Assembly: GCF_036320655.1 (NCBI RefSeq)
Contig: NZ_CP143258.1
Location: forward strand, 744,001 to 808,000
Direction: 5' to 3'
Length of the DNA: 64,000 nucleotides
Origin: Porphyromonas pogonae
GTDB lineage: Bacteria; Bacteroidota; Bacteroidia; Bacteroidales; Porphyromonadaceae
The translations under genes and the position numbers were made by a program. Positions 9,448-19,259 of this stretch are shown one piece after another. The notes under the pieces are model-generated. The model saw nothing but the letters and a program-made list of their open reading frames with translations, was not told where the DNA came from and did no database searches. How positions within the stretch are numbered: position 1 is the first letter of the stretch; every line of letters starts with the position of its first letter.

Positions 9448-10872
9448 ATGTTCCGATTTTGGATGTTGCTGGTGATAGTAGCATTGGGATGTGTAGCTCT
9501 TTATGAATGGATGCCCCGGGAAGTAGGGGCATTAGAGTTGAAGAAGATTGACTTGCTTTCGGATTTAAGGGTTGATTCCACGACCAATAAACTTGACCAA
9601 GTAGATGCTTCTTCGGATTTTATTAAAAACAGGAAACAAACCAAAGTAGCAAAAACCACAAAGGGTAGTGCCGATAGCGTTGTCTCTAAAGTACAAAAGA
9701 GAGACTCTCTTTATATTGCTTTACAGAAGCAACGTGAATTGGTTGCCGACAGCACCTTGGTTGCTTTTGAAGATTACAGTGCCGAGCACAACGGGCTCAA
9801 TCGTTTTTTCAAAGCAATCTTCCAACGAGGCTCCCTCAACAGACCTGTAAGGATAGCTGTACTTGGTGACTCTTTTATAGAAGGTGACATCTTTACCCAA
9901 GATGTGCGCCGTCAGTTGCAAGGCCGCTTCGGCGGATCGGGTGTAGGCTGGATGCCGCTATCCTCTGAAACCAGTGGTTTCAGGCAAAGTGTGAAGCATT
10001 CTTTCGGAGGCTGGACTGATCGCAACATCCTGCATCACTCCAAGGGCGCCTATACCATATCCGGGCATAGCTATCTCCTCAATGCAGAGACAGCGTGGGC
10101 GCAATATGTACTGCCTGTAGATTCTGCTGCTGCACCCAACCTCTTTACCGTATATTATACCCCGTCCAAAGATGCTGAGATCTTGATGAAAGCAGGAGAC
10201 AGCACCATGACCAAGAGTGTTATCGGTTCGGAGCATGTGTTGCAGGCTTTTTCCATCAACACGAAATCCCGTCAATTGCGTGTTACCGTAAAATCTCGTG
10301 CGGGCTTCAGTGTTCAGGGAGTAGCTATGGAGGGGGTACCCGGAATCTCTGTGGACAATTATTCTTTACGCGGCAATAGCGGGCTTTTGTTAAATGGCTT
10401 GAATATCCCGCTCAACCAGACTTATTCCTCTTTGAGAAAATACGACCTCATCGTGTTGCAATACGGACTTAACGTAGCTTCCTCTAAACAGTCCAACTAC
10501 AGTAATTACGTCAGAGGTATGAAATCAGCCATTGCACGGCTCAAGCAATGCTATCCCGATTCTGATATCTTGTTGATGGGGGTTACTGACCGCGCTGAGA
10601 AAGTCAACGGAGCATTCGTCTCCTCACGCGGAGTACTCGCCCTTGCTGCTGCACAGCAGCAACTGGCACGTGATGCCGGCGTTGTTTTTTGGAATAGCCT
10701 TGCCGGTATGGGAGGCGAGGGCAGTATGACCAGGATGGTGGAAAAAGGATGGGCAGCCAAGGACTATACTCACTTGAGCTTCAAGGGCGGTCGCTTTGTA
10801 GCCGGAGCCTTTATGAAAGCTTTTGAGAATGAATACAAATATTATGAGGCAAAACGGAAAGCAAATTTATAG
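9448..10872 (+). CDS. Membrane-anchored SGNH/GDSL hydrolase-like protein
   Basis: About 474 residues with an N-terminal transmembrane anchor (MFRFWMLLVIVALGCVALY), a linker to about residue 120, then an SGNH-type domain. Visible motifs are block I AVLGDSFIEGD (nucleophile Ser), YDLIVLQYGLNVAS (block III-like) and DYTHLSFKGG (Asp and His). Such proteins are usually esterases, often removing or handling O-acetyl groups on cell-wall or exopolysaccharide sugars, with the active site in the periplasm. A TTG start at 9421 is open in frame; the ATG at 9448 was chosen because it directly precedes the anchor. The next gene is a relative and overlaps its 3' end, so the two form a translationally coupled pair. 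The substrate is unknown. Confidence 0.75.
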   Translation: MFRFWMLLVIVALGCVALYEWMPREVGALELKKIDLLSDLRVDSTTNKLDQVDASSDFIKNRKQTKVAKTTKGSADSVVSKVQKRDSLYIALQKQRELVADSTLVAFEDYSAEHNGLNRFFKAIFQRGSLNRPVRIAVLGDSFIEGDIFTQDVRRQLQGRFGGSGVGWMPLSSETSGFRQSVKHSFGGWTDRNILHHSKGAYTISGHSYLLNAETAWAQYVLPVDSAAAPNLFTVYYTPSKDAEILMKAGDSTMTKSVIGSEHVLQAFSINTKSRQLRVTVKSRAGFSVQGVAMEGVPGISVDNYSLRGNSGLLLNGLNIPLNQTYSSLRKYDLIVLQYGLNVASSKQSNYSNYVRGMKSAIARLKQCYPDSDILLMGVTDRAEKVNGAFVSSRGVLALAAAQQQLARDAGVVFWNSLAGMGGEGSMTRMVEKGWAAKDYTHLSFKGGRFVAGAFMKAFENEYKYYEAKRKANL

Positions 10873-12154
10873 ATTAAGTAGATCCTCTAAGCGGATATCA
10901 CTATTCATTATATTATACTCCTCCGGTATAGCAGGGGTGTATGCTCAAAGTTCTATCTTCAACAAGTTTTTTCATGTTGAAAAGCATGATACCGTTCATA
11001 GCGTTTCTCATGCTCCCACCGTTGTGGTGCTGGGCGACAGTCATGTGCAGGGTGGGTATTTCACCAAAGCCTTTCGTGATAGGTTGTCATCCCTTTATCC
11101 CATAGCAGGCTTCGGTTGGGTCAGTCCTCATCGTATATCGGGAAGATCAGAACCGGACGATTACAAAATACTTCCATCCCACAAAGGGTGGAGCGGTTCG
11201 CTCATCACACGCACAGCAAGCATGGGAGCCACAGGACCCGGAGGGATGCTGGTGAGTCCTCCTACAGGAGACATCGCCCTCACCGTGAAGTCTCCCACAT
11301 GTTCTTTCGACCAGATTCTTATTTATAGAACATACGACGTGAGTCCGCTCAAGGCTATGCACAATGTCAAAAGCTTCCGTTCCGGACGCTCTTTGAGTAT
11401 CAGCCCTTTTGTGGTGGATACGCTTACATTCAGAAGCAAGCAGAATAGTATATTGCTTGAAAATTCCGATCCCAATTTCAATGTCCTTTCAGGCCAGTCA
11501 GGTTATGCCGGTTTTGATTTGGTGAATACCACAGCCCCCTTCCCGTATATAAAGTTCCATTCCATAGGCCTTGATGGTGCCTCATATGATACCTACAGCA
11601 AGATATCCTATACGAAGTCTCTCTCTTTATTATCACCTGATATTTTGTTCATTTGTCTCGGATCCAACGAATCCCACGGTGCACGGTTCAACAAGGCGGC
11701 ATTCAAAGACTCTGCCGATATGCTGATAAGAATGATACGTGAGCAAATGCCGGATGTTAAGATAATACTTTGTGGCCCGCCACCTGCCTTTATCACGAGT
11801 AAGGTTTCCGTCAAGGTGAAAAAAAAGGCACGTCGTCGATACAACTACGTCAAGATGCTCAACCCCCATCCCCTACTTGCTACTCAGGCATTGCAGGAAG
11901 TGGCAAGGCGTTACAGAGACTGTGAGGTTGTAGATTTGTATACCGCCATGGGTGGAGTAGAGGGCGCACAGTCGTTGCTCTCCAGAGGAGACATACGCCG
12001 TGACGGCGTGCACTACTCGGTCACCGGCTACAAACGCATGGGCAATGCTCTGTATGATGAGGTCACAGCCAAAAGCTCATTTATGCGCTGGCTCAAAGCC
12101 ATCGAACTCAAAGGCAGTGCACCACAGCAGAGTGTCGTAAAATCACCCCAATAA
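10829..12154 (+). CDS. Secreted SGNH/GDSL hydrolase-like protein
   Basis: About 441 residues with an N-terminal signal sequence (ISLFIILYSSGIAGVYAQ). SGNH motifs are TVVVLGDSHVQGG (nucleophile Ser), LFICLGSNESHG (Asn block) and DGVHYSVTGYKRMG (Asp-x-x-His). It overlaps the preceding SGNH gene by about 44 bp; an ATG at 10844 and a TTG at 10823 are alternative starts. The two proteins share overall layout (GDS block, a beta-rich middle, then Asn and DxxH blocks), suggesting duplication and joint action on one extracytoplasmic O-acylated polymer. No MBOAT acyltransferase, the usual partner, is present in the window. Confidence 0.75.
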   Translation: MNTNIMRQNGKQIYRLSRSSKRISLFIILYSSGIAGVYAQSSIFNKFFHVEKHDTVHSVSHAPTVVVLGDSHVQGGYFTKAFRDRLSSLYPIAGFGWVSPHRISGRSEPDDYKILPSHKGWSGSLITRTASMGATGPGGMLVSPPTGDIALTVKSPTCSFDQILIYRTYDVSPLKAMHNVKSFRSGRSLSISPFVVDTLTFRSKQNSILLENSDPNFNVLSGQSGYAGFDLVNTTAPFPYIKFHSIGLDGASYDTYSKISYTKSLSLLSPDILFICLGSNESHGARFNKAAFKDSADMLIRMIREQMPDVKIILCGPPPAFITSKVSVKVKKKARRRYNYVKMLNPHPLLATQALQEVARRYRDCEVVDLYTAMGGVEGAQSLLSRGDIRRDGVHYSVTGYKRMGNALYDEVTAKSSFMRWLKAIELKGSAPQQSVVKSPQ

Positions 12155-12211
12155 AAAATCAGTCAGCATTGATTATACAGTTGCAGGTAAAGTTTCTTGC
12201 GCTGATAATAC

Positions 12212-12219
12212 TATCTTTG
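12212..12219 (+). promoter_or_regulatory. -7 box (TATCTTTG) for rbfA
   Basis: TATCTTTG lies 28 bp before the rbfA ATG and matches the Bacteroidetes -7 consensus exactly. No good -33 TTTG is seen at the standard distance. Confidence 0.45.
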
Positions 12220-12246
12220 TATCAAGATCATCATATTTAAAATAAA

Positions 12247-12582
12247 ATGGATTCTACAAGACAACATAAGATAAACAGACTTTTGCAGAAGGAATTGAGC
12301 GAAATATTCCGCACCCAGACACAAGCCATGCACGGCGTACTGGTCACTGTGACTTCTGTGTCCGTAAGCCCCGATCTCAGCATAGCACGGGTAAGGCTCA
12401 GCATTTTCCCTTCGGAGAAGTCTGAGGAACTACTCGAGAATATCAAAGCCAATACCAAAGCTATCCGCTACGACTTAGGACAAGAGGTGCGCTCACAACT
12501 TCGTAAGATCCCCGAGCTATCATTCTTTATTGATGATTCGCTCGACTATCTTGAGCGTATCGATGAGCTTCTTCAAAAGTAA
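12247..12582 (+). CDS. rbfA: Ribosome-binding factor A
   Basis: A 111-residue cytoplasmic KH-fold protein that binds the 30S subunit during late 16S rRNA 5'-end maturation. Features of the family are the N-terminal RQHKINRLLQKELSEIF helix, VTVTSVSVSPDLSIARVRLS (alternating beta strands) and the C-terminal LRKIPELSFFIDDSLDYLERID motif. The length is normal. The LolC/E-like permease gene follows after 53 bp, an arrangement recalled as common in Bacteroidetes. Confidence 0.95.
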   Translation: MDSTRQHKINRLLQKELSEIFRTQTQAMHGVLVTVTSVSVSPDLSIARVRLSIFPSEKSEELLENIKANTKAIRYDLGQEVRSQLRKIPELSFFIDDSLDYLERIDELLQK

Positions 12583-12635
12583 GCAAGCATAGCAATACAG
12601 CCGCTTTTCTCCACCATACTCCTGATGCTGCTCAG

Positions 12636-13847
12636 ATGAACCTTCCCTTGTTTTTTGGTAAGCGCTACCTTTTCAGTAAGAAGAGACTCAATGCCGTCAA
12701 TATCGTATCGGTCATATCGGCCGCTGCCATAGGTGTGGTATGTACAGCTTTGGTGTGTATTCTATCCATATTCAATGGCTATGAAGATCTGATTCTGAGC
12801 CAGACCGGAGATCTTGATCCTGATCTCATGATTGTGCCGGCTCACGGAGAGGTACTGTACCTTAATAACAAGGACATTCGATCAGCATTGAACAATACTG
12901 ACGTTGACTCCTACACAGCTATCATCAAGCAACAAGGGCTTATCAAGTCTGGTGACAACCAAACCCCCGCTACTATTTACGGTGTCGACAGTCAATACCG
13001 TCACGTTACTCATGTAGACAATTTAGTCGTATCCGGCAAGTTCAGTTTGTCCGTAGGAGATCATTACGGCTACAATGCCGGTACACTCCTTTGTCTCAAT
13101 CTGAGGATAGGAGCCGGTTTTGCGGATCCGGTATCACTTTATTTTCCCAATCGTCTTGGAGTGATCAATCCACTGGTACCCTCTTCGGCTTTTAAGATGG
13201 GAGAGGGATACATAGCTTCGTCTATCAGTTGCAAGCAAGAAGCCTATGACAAGTCTCTCTTTGTCCCCATAGCGCAGATGCGACTTCTCCTGGGTTATGA
13301 TGACAATGTGGCCACACACATAGGCGTCAAAGCGAAGCACCCGTCTCAGGTAGCAGCGTTGCGATCTGCCCTTATCCATGCCTTGGGTAGCGATTATCTT
13401 GTTCAGGACAAGCAGGCGCAATACCCGTCCATCGGTCGGCTCGTTGCTATGGAAAAGTGGATGACTTACCTCATCCTTATCTTTGTGTTACTTCTTGCTG
13501 CTTTCAATGTCGTAAGCAGTATTTCTATGCTTATCCTGGAAAAGCAGCACGATGCCACCATACTCCGATCCATGGGAGCCATGCCACGCCTTTTGCAGCG
13601 TATATTTATGACTGAGGGCATGCTTATCACTTTGTGCGGAGCCGTCATAGGTATAGCCTTAGGTTTGGTGCTGTGTTTCATTCAGCTCAGATACGGTGTA
13701 ATCAAGATTCAGTCCGGAATTTCCACATTCCAATACCCCATCAAAATAGTACTATCCGACATTATACTCATCGCCCTCACAATCGTCACACTGTCTTATT
13801 TAATAGCTTGGTACCCTGTATATTATTTCAAAAGTAAATGGAGGTAG
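12636..13847 (+). CDS. LolC/LolE-like (FtsX family) ABC transporter permease
   Basis: A 403-residue inner-membrane protein with one N-terminal transmembrane helix (about 22-45), a MacB_PCD-type periplasmic domain and a C-terminal FtsX domain with three helices (from about 270). The opening FGKRYLFSKKRLNAVNIVSVIS and the MLILEKQHDATILRSMGA motif between the last helices are typical of lipoprotein-releasing LolC/E permeases. The cognate ATPase is not adjacent. The likely role is lipoprotein sorting from the inner membrane; its position just behind rbfA suggests co-transcription. Confidence 0.82.
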   Translation: MNLPLFFGKRYLFSKKRLNAVNIVSVISAAAIGVVCTALVCILSIFNGYEDLILSQTGDLDPDLMIVPAHGEVLYLNNKDIRSALNNTDVDSYTAIIKQQGLIKSGDNQTPATIYGVDSQYRHVTHVDNLVVSGKFSLSVGDHYGYNAGTLLCLNLRIGAGFADPVSLYFPNRLGVINPLVPSSAFKMGEGYIASSISCKQEAYDKSLFVPIAQMRLLLGYDDNVATHIGVKAKHPSQVAALRSALIHALGSDYLVQDKQAQYPSIGRLVAMEKWMTYLILIFVLLLAAFNVVSSISMLILEKQHDATILRSMGAMPRLLQRIFMTEGMLITLCGAVIGIALGLVLCFIQLRYGVIKIQSGISTFQYPIKIVLSDIILIALTIVTLSYLIAWYPVYYFKSKWR

Positions 13848-13878
13848 TATCTAAATTGTAAAAATAAGGCGCAAAAGA

Positions 13879-13909
13879 TTGTTATTTACATAATCATTGT
13901 ATACATTTG
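13879..13909 (+). promoter_or_regulatory. Promoter of gdhA
   Basis: ATTG at 13878-13881 is followed, 20 bp later, by TACATTTG (13902-13909), a good match to TTTG-N19-21-TAnnTTTG. It leaves a leader of about 40 nt before the ATG at 13956. Confidence 0.55.
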
Positions 13910-13955
13910 TTGAATATTTAACGTAAAAATATGCTAATACTTTTTTAGTTTCGCT

Positions 13956-15299
13956 ATGAAATCCACAGAAATTCTGAAAGCCCTTGAGGCAAAACATCCG
14001 GGAGAAAACGAATTTCTCCAAGCAGTGAAAGAAGTGCTTCTATCCGTAGAAGAAGTTTATAACCAACATCCTGAATTCGAAAGGGAATCTATCATCGAAC
14101 GACTTGTTGAGCCGGATCGCATCATTACCTTCCGTGTACCCTGGATTGACGATGCAGGCAAAGTGCAGGTCAACATCGGCTACCGTGTTCAGTTCAACGG
14201 CGCTATCGGCCCGTACAAAGGCGGTATCAGATTCCATCCCACGGTAAACCTTTCTATCCTCAAATTCCTCGGTTTTGAGCAGACATTCAAAAACGCTCTC
14301 ACCACATTGCCTATGGGCGGTGGTAAAGGTGGAGCAGACTTCTCACCCAAGGGAAAGAGCGACAGAGAGATCATGCGTTTCTGCCAGAGCTTTATGATGG
14401 AGCTATGGCGTCACATCGGCCCTGACACAGACGTACCTGCCGGTGATATCGGCGTAGGCGGTCGTGAGGTAGCCTATATGTTCGGAATGTACAAGAAGCT
14501 TGCTAATGAGCACACAGGTACTATGACAGGTAAAGGCTTTGAGTTCGGAGGTTCACGTCTTCGTCCTGAGTCTACCGGTTTTGGTGCAGTTTATTTTGTG
14601 CACAACATGTGTAAGCAACACAATATTGATATCAAAGGCAAGACCATCGCTATCTCAGGTTTCGGTAACGTAGCTTGGGGTGTAGCCAAAAAAGCTACAG
14701 AGCTGGGTGCCAAAGTTGTTACAATTTCAGGTCCTGACGGATATGTTTACGATCCCGATGGTATCAATACGGAAGAGAAGTTCGAGTGTATGCTGGAGCT
14801 ACGTTCCAGTGGTAACGACGTAGTATCAGACTATGTGAAGAAATTCCCCAACGCTAAGTTCTTCAAAGGCAAAAAGCCATGGGAGCAGAAGGTAGACATC
14901 GCTATGCCTTGTGCAACTCAGAATGAGATGAACGAAGAAGATGCCAAGCTTTTGGTAAAGAATGGCGTAACCATCGTTGCCGAGACTTCCAACATGGGCT
15001 GTACTGCCGAAGCATCTGAATACTATGTAGAGAAAAAGGTAATCTTTGCTCCGGGTAAGGCTGTAAACGCCGGCGGTGTAGCTACATCAGGTCTTGAAAT
15101 GACTCAGAATGCTATGCACATCTATTGGACCAATGAGGAAGTGGATCAAAAACTCCACCAAATCATGGATGATATCCACGAGCAGTGCATCAAGTACGGT
15201 AAAGATGACAAGGATAAATACATCAACTATGTAAAAGGTGCCAATATTGCAGGCTTTATGAAAGTAGCCTATGCTATGGTAGCTCAAGGTGTATGCTAA
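13956..15299 (+). CDS. gdhA: NADP(H)-type glutamate dehydrogenase
   Basis: A 447-residue hexameric-type enzyme converting 2-oxoglutarate and ammonia to glutamate, linking carbon and nitrogen metabolism. The substrate-site block LPMGGGKGGADFSPKGKS (around residue 118) contains the catalytic lysine. The Rossmann motif ISGFGNVAWGVAKKATELGA binds the nucleotide, and NAGGVATSGLEMTQNA is the C-terminal signature. The length and the VPWIDDAGKVQVNIGYRVQ start fit the short family I enzymes. NADP preference is inferred from the family. It is monocistronic, between its own promoter and a strong terminator. Confidence 0.95.
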   Translation: MKSTEILKALEAKHPGENEFLQAVKEVLLSVEEVYNQHPEFERESIIERLVEPDRIITFRVPWIDDAGKVQVNIGYRVQFNGAIGPYKGGIRFHPTVNLSILKFLGFEQTFKNALTTLPMGGGKGGADFSPKGKSDREIMRFCQSFMMELWRHIGPDTDVPAGDIGVGGREVAYMFGMYKKLANEHTGTMTGKGFEFGGSRLRPESTGFGAVYFVHNMCKQHNIDIKGKTIAISGFGNVAWGVAKKATELGAKVVTISGPDGYVYDPDGINTEEKFECMLELRSSGNDVVSDYVKKFPNAKFFKGKKPWEQKVDIAMPCATQNEMNEEDAKLLVKNGVTIVAETSNMGCTAEASEYYVEKKVIFAPGKAVNAGGVATSGLEMTQNAMHIYWTNEEVDQKLHQIMDDIHEQCIKYGKDDKDKYINYVKGANIAGFMKVAYAMVAQGVC

Positions 15300-15343
15300 T
15301 CATTTAGGCCGAATACACTACAAAGTAGTATTTCATTAATACA

Positions 15344-15381
15344 AAAACTGCCGTTGCGCCTTTTTGCGCTTCGGCAGTTTT
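15344..15381 (+). terminator. Intrinsic terminator of gdhA
   Basis: Arms AAAACTGCCGttGCGC and GCGCttCGGCAGTTTT pair around a CTTTTT loop with one 2-nt internal mismatch, and are followed by gTTTTTg. It lies 45 bp after the gdhA stop. Confidence 0.8.
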
Positions 15382-16006
15382 GTTTTTGAGCGAGGTGTGT
15401 ACAGGAGGCAGCCAGTGCTATTCTTTCTTACCCGCAGGTCTTGCCTGCGTCAATGCTGTAGTCGAACCTACAAGAGCTACTCCCAGTATCACTCCTTCTT
15501 TCAGCTGAAACATCATCGCCCCATTGTTCGCCCCCCCCCCTTTTTATCGGAGAGCAATCGATTTTTATAGCCATTATTTATATAAAGGCGGATGATGTTT
15601 GGTTATTAATTCATACTTTCTTTTTAAATTTGAAATAAGAGAAAACATCATTTGTTCATGTTCCTACTTAATAATAAATATCCATGAATCACAAACTAAC
15701 ACCCCTTGATGAAGGCTTTGCCGTAAGACACCAATGTCAAGATATATCTTCCCCCATACAATTACACCACAACCATACACAAGCATTCCTGAAGACCACA
15801 TTGAGTGGGCAGATAAGAGCGGGAGAGCATAGCTGAAATTTCTGAAAAATAGTAGCCTTACTGGGCTCTGAGTATTACCATGGCTGATAATCTTATCAGA
15901 GCATTGCATCATCCCTTTGCAGGCTTTTTACTATAAGTGATCTAATTCAAATTTATGTAAGCATTTACCTCATAAAAGGAGCACACACATAATCCAATTT
16001 ATAATC
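15382..16006. other. Gene-free stretch with a poly-C tract
   Basis: No credible gene was seen in these 625 bp. A run of ten C (15531-15540) followed by five T is the only striking feature. It lies about 470 bp upstream of the outer-membrane receptor gene at 16007. Confidence 0.5.
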
Positions 16007-18355
16007 ATGTATAATATCATAAGTAAGTACCGTATTGTCAAGGCAATCTTGATTGCAGGCATTTTTATTGCCACACTCTCGTCTTCTATGGCACAGAATA
16101 TAAGAGGTACTGTAGTGGATGATAGTGGCGTACCCATCGAGTTTGCAACTATCATTTGTGTGTCTGATCAAGACGGCTCTATTATAGCATCAGGCTTGAC
16201 CAATTCTGATGGAAGGTTTGTTTTTGAGAAAATCAATAGTCGTACGGACTCTCTACTTCTCAAAGTGAGTTGTTTGGGTTTTGTCCCATGGCAAAATAAG
16301 ATCTCCAGAAAAAGCTCTGTGTTGGACTCTATCATACTCACTTCTTCCGTCAAAGAACTGGGAGAAGTGGTTGTGGAGGCTCGTAAACGAGCCATGAGTT
16401 TTCGTAACGGCACCTTATCTGTCCATGTAAAGAAGCTTGGGTTGACTACAGAGACTGCTGCTGATGTTATCAAAAGGCTGCCGGGGGTTGAGTTGCGAGA
16501 GAATGGTGATGTACTGGTCGGAGGATCCCCTGCTATGATAGTAGTCAATGGCGTGAAGCAACGTATGAACTCTAATGTAATTAAATCTTACTTAAGCTCC
16601 ATGCCTGTGGGCGACTTGGAGCAAATCAATGTGAGGATGTCTGCACTTGCTGAAGATCGCTTAAATTCCAGTGGAGGTGCTATCGAAATTATCACAAAAA
16701 AGAATGTTGTCGACGGTTATTCTTTTTCCAATACCACACAAGCCGATTTTGGTCGCAAGGAAACTTACAGAGCCGGTGACTATGTCAACTTTGCGGGACG
16801 TATCAAGTCGCTTTCCGGAAATGCTGTTGTAGGCTATCAAAAGCGTGTCTCATTTACTGAGCGTAATGAGTACTCCAATAAGTCTACCTATACCGATCCC
16901 GACCTGAATACTGGTACACGGTACAATACCGATGCATACTACGGAGTCATCAACCTGTCATGGCAGCCTAAGTCTCTGCGTGGGGGGATCAATATCTTTA
17001 CCTCTTACAACTTGGATGATCGATTAGATCACACGGATGAGAAATACAATGATAGAGCAGGCTCTGTGGGCTCTACTCTTAGACGATCTTACGACGGTCT
17101 TGCCGATTTGCTATCTACCAATGTGGAATATAAATCCGCCGATTCGCTGAGGCATCAGTTTCATGTTTCATACGGTCTGTTGTTAGGAATGGATCGGAAT
17201 AAGCAGGAGGTCATAGGGGAGCCAAAAATAGAATACAATGTAGATAGGAAGCTTCATGGAAATCAGCATACTTTCAACGGAGATTATATCTTCAAGAAGG
17301 AGAAGCTTCGTGTAAAATTGGGCAGTGAATTGTCTATCGCTCGGCTAAACCAAGACAATACCACGAATCAGTCTTTTAGTGCTTTTAAGATGGATGAGAC
17401 TATACTGGGATTATATGGCTCTACAGATATTCAGCTTCGAAAAAACGTATCTTTGTATCTGGGCTTGAGAGGAGAGTTTAGCGAAAACAAATTCCCTTAT
17501 ATGTCCGATCCCTACAGAGTCTGGAATACTATGCCCATGCTATCGATCGACTGGCAAGTAAATCCTAATTATACAAGTTCTCTCAGTTTCTCCCTGAAAA
17601 CCAATAGACCGGGGTATTTTGATTTAGCTCCGGGTATTTATTATCAGACCAAAGATCGGTATGAAGTAGGAAATCCTGATTTACGTCCCTCATCCCTGTA
17701 TAAGATAAAGACAACACATTTTCTATACAAGTTCGTTATGCTTACACTGGGGTTAGGGTATGAAAAAGATAGTTGGGGCTCCGTGTACGGGCTGGACAAA
17801 GACGGGTTGATGTATACCAAACCTCTCAACTATGCAGATCAGTTATATCTTTACGGAGACCTGTCTCTCCCATTCCAATTCTTCAAAAATAAGTTTAGTG
17901 GGAATATTAACCTACATACACAGGTCGTCAAAAACAATAACTTGGCCTCTGAGGTCAAAGACATGGTGCTTTATGGTGGCGACAATTGGTTTGGCAGAGG
18001 CAATATCTACCTCTCGTACAAGCCTACGGAGCAAATCGGTTTTTGGCTCTATACGGAATACAGAGGCAGAATGCGAGATTTACAAATGGCCTATGATGCC
18101 TATGGAAGTGTAGATCTGGGCTTTCAATACGCATTTGGCAAGGATCGGCGTTGGACGTTAGGGTTATCTCTCGAGGATGCTTTCAACACTGTAGAAAAGG
18201 GTTCAACGTATAAATACGGTGACAAGATGCTATACTATAAAACTAATCCCACCAGTCAGCGCTTATTGTTTAAGCTTAATTATAGAATCTCACGAAACTC
18301 TCAGACTATACGTGTCACTCGCAATGAAAATGATACCTCCCGCTTTGCAAAATAA
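16007..18355 (+). CDS. Outer membrane receptor, CarboxypepD-like domain plus OMP beta-barrel (TonB-receptor family)
   Basis: A 782-residue protein with a signal peptide (ending SSMAQN), an N-terminal CarboxypepD_reg-like domain (about 32-115; GTVVDDSGVPIEFATI), a short plug (about 130-235, with ADVIKRLPGVELRENGDVLV and LNSSGGAIEIITKKN) and a barrel of the OMP_b-brl_3 type (EVGNPDLRPSSLYKIKTTHF is the hallmark). The layout is that of Bacteroidetes TonB-linked receptors without a SusD partner. The ligand is unknown. No gene is coupled to it; the downstream region holds a mobile repeat. Confidence 0.85.
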   Translation: MYNIISKYRIVKAILIAGIFIATLSSSMAQNIRGTVVDDSGVPIEFATIICVSDQDGSIIASGLTNSDGRFVFEKINSRTDSLLLKVSCLGFVPWQNKISRKSSVLDSIILTSSVKELGEVVVEARKRAMSFRNGTLSVHVKKLGLTTETAADVIKRLPGVELRENGDVLVGGSPAMIVVNGVKQRMNSNVIKSYLSSMPVGDLEQINVRMSALAEDRLNSSGGAIEIITKKNVVDGYSFSNTTQADFGRKETYRAGDYVNFAGRIKSLSGNAVVGYQKRVSFTERNEYSNKSTYTDPDLNTGTRYNTDAYYGVINLSWQPKSLRGGINIFTSYNLDDRLDHTDEKYNDRAGSVGSTLRRSYDGLADLLSTNVEYKSADSLRHQFHVSYGLLLGMDRNKQEVIGEPKIEYNVDRKLHGNQHTFNGDYIFKKEKLRVKLGSELSIARLNQDNTTNQSFSAFKMDETILGLYGSTDIQLRKNVSLYLGLRGEFSENKFPYMSDPYRVWNTMPMLSIDWQVNPNYTSSLSFSLKTNRPGYFDLAPGIYYQTKDRYEVGNPDLRPSSLYKIKTTHFLYKFVMLTLGLGYEKDSWGSVYGLDKDGLMYTKPLNYADQLYLYGDLSLPFQFFKNKFSGNINLHTQVVKNNNLASEVKDMVLYGGDNWFGRGNIYLSYKPTEQIGFWLYTEYRGRMRDLQMAYDAYGSVDLGFQYAFGKDRRWTLGLSLEDAFNTVEKGSTYKYGDKMLYYKTNPTSQRLLFKLNYRISRNSQTIRVTRNENDTSRFAK

Positions 18356-18583
18356 AATGAGGCGGGACTATCTTCATCATGGAAGACGTGTTGTGATATT
18401 TTCATGTGTTGTCGTTATGATAGTTTATTTCTCTGCTTGATATCTTTTTGTTAGTTCGGTGTGCGCTCCTTCTGGTCTTGACAGAGGGGGGTATGATGTT
18501 GTATATTTGTATTTACTGGAGTGTGGGCTAATGCATTTTGTTATCTGATTTAGAGATACAAGTAAAATGCCCTGATGCTAAAA

Positions 18584-18770
18584 GAGATTGTTGCAAAAAT
18601 CAACAGTCTTGTGGATTTTGGAGGCAAAGCCGACAAAAGACACTTTGGCTGGGCAGAGAAGGTAAAGTGCAAGGCGCTAAGAGTGAGTGCACAGGGAGTT
18701 TACTTCAGGTAAATGACCAAGCGCGAATCTCGCAAGCAACGAAGCAATTGGCCTGCTATGCAACGGTCTC
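18584..18770 (+). mobile_element. 187-bp MITE-like element, copy 2
   Basis: Full-length copy in plus orientation. The left end reads GAGATTGTTGCAAAAATCAA, with base changes relative to the family in the first repeat, and the right end TGCAACGGTCTC is intact. The flanks (..TAAAA / AAAAG..) show at best a 4-bp A-rich duplication. Confidence 0.85.
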
Positions 18771-18875
18771 AAAAGATCACACTTCGGCTGATGAAGTGAT
18801 GTTCGATGCTCTGTACCGTGATGTGAAACTTCTGATATTCTTTTTGCAAACGCCAATCAATAAATATAGAATAAT

Positions 18876-19259
18876 ATGAAAAGATACATTGTTATACTTG
18901 CTTTGGCATTTGTAGTGCTGCTGTTGATAGGTTTCAAGGGCGGTGAGTATCTTTCAATGCCTCGGGTTACAAGGATAGCTGTGGACTATGTTTGTATCTC
19001 AAAACATGGTTGTGTACTCAAAATGAATGAGAAAGAGGTGATCAATAGTAACACAAAGAATGAGGTGTTGAGAGACTTCAGAGATAGTACAATACGGATC
19101 AATCAAGATCCTCAGGATCGACCTGAACATTTATGGAGACAAAATCTGTATTCCCTTTTTTCTGAAGATAGAGTGGATAAAGAAGGGTTTGCACCCGGGA
19201 TAATTATATATAACAGCACCAAGGAAAGCATTCCCGACTCGTCACTGATCGGTGTATAA
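18876..19259 (+). CDS. Small hypothetical membrane-anchored or secreted protein
   Basis: 127 residues starting MKRYIVILALAFVVLLLIGF, a clear N-terminal signal anchor, followed by a soluble domain rich in charged residues (KMNEKEVINSNTKNEVLRDF, LWRQNLYSLFSEDRVD). I do not recognise a family. It begins 105 bp after a mobile repeat and is followed by a long repeat-bearing gap, so it could be expressed alone or be a remnant. The coding call rests on the signal sequence and an unbroken frame. Confidence 0.5.
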   Translation: MKRYIVILALAFVVLLLIGFKGGEYLSMPRVTRIAVDYVCISKHGCVLKMNEKEVINSNTKNEVLRDFRDSTIRINQDPQDRPEHLWRQNLYSLFSEDRVDKEGFAPGIIIYNSTKESIPDSSLIGV

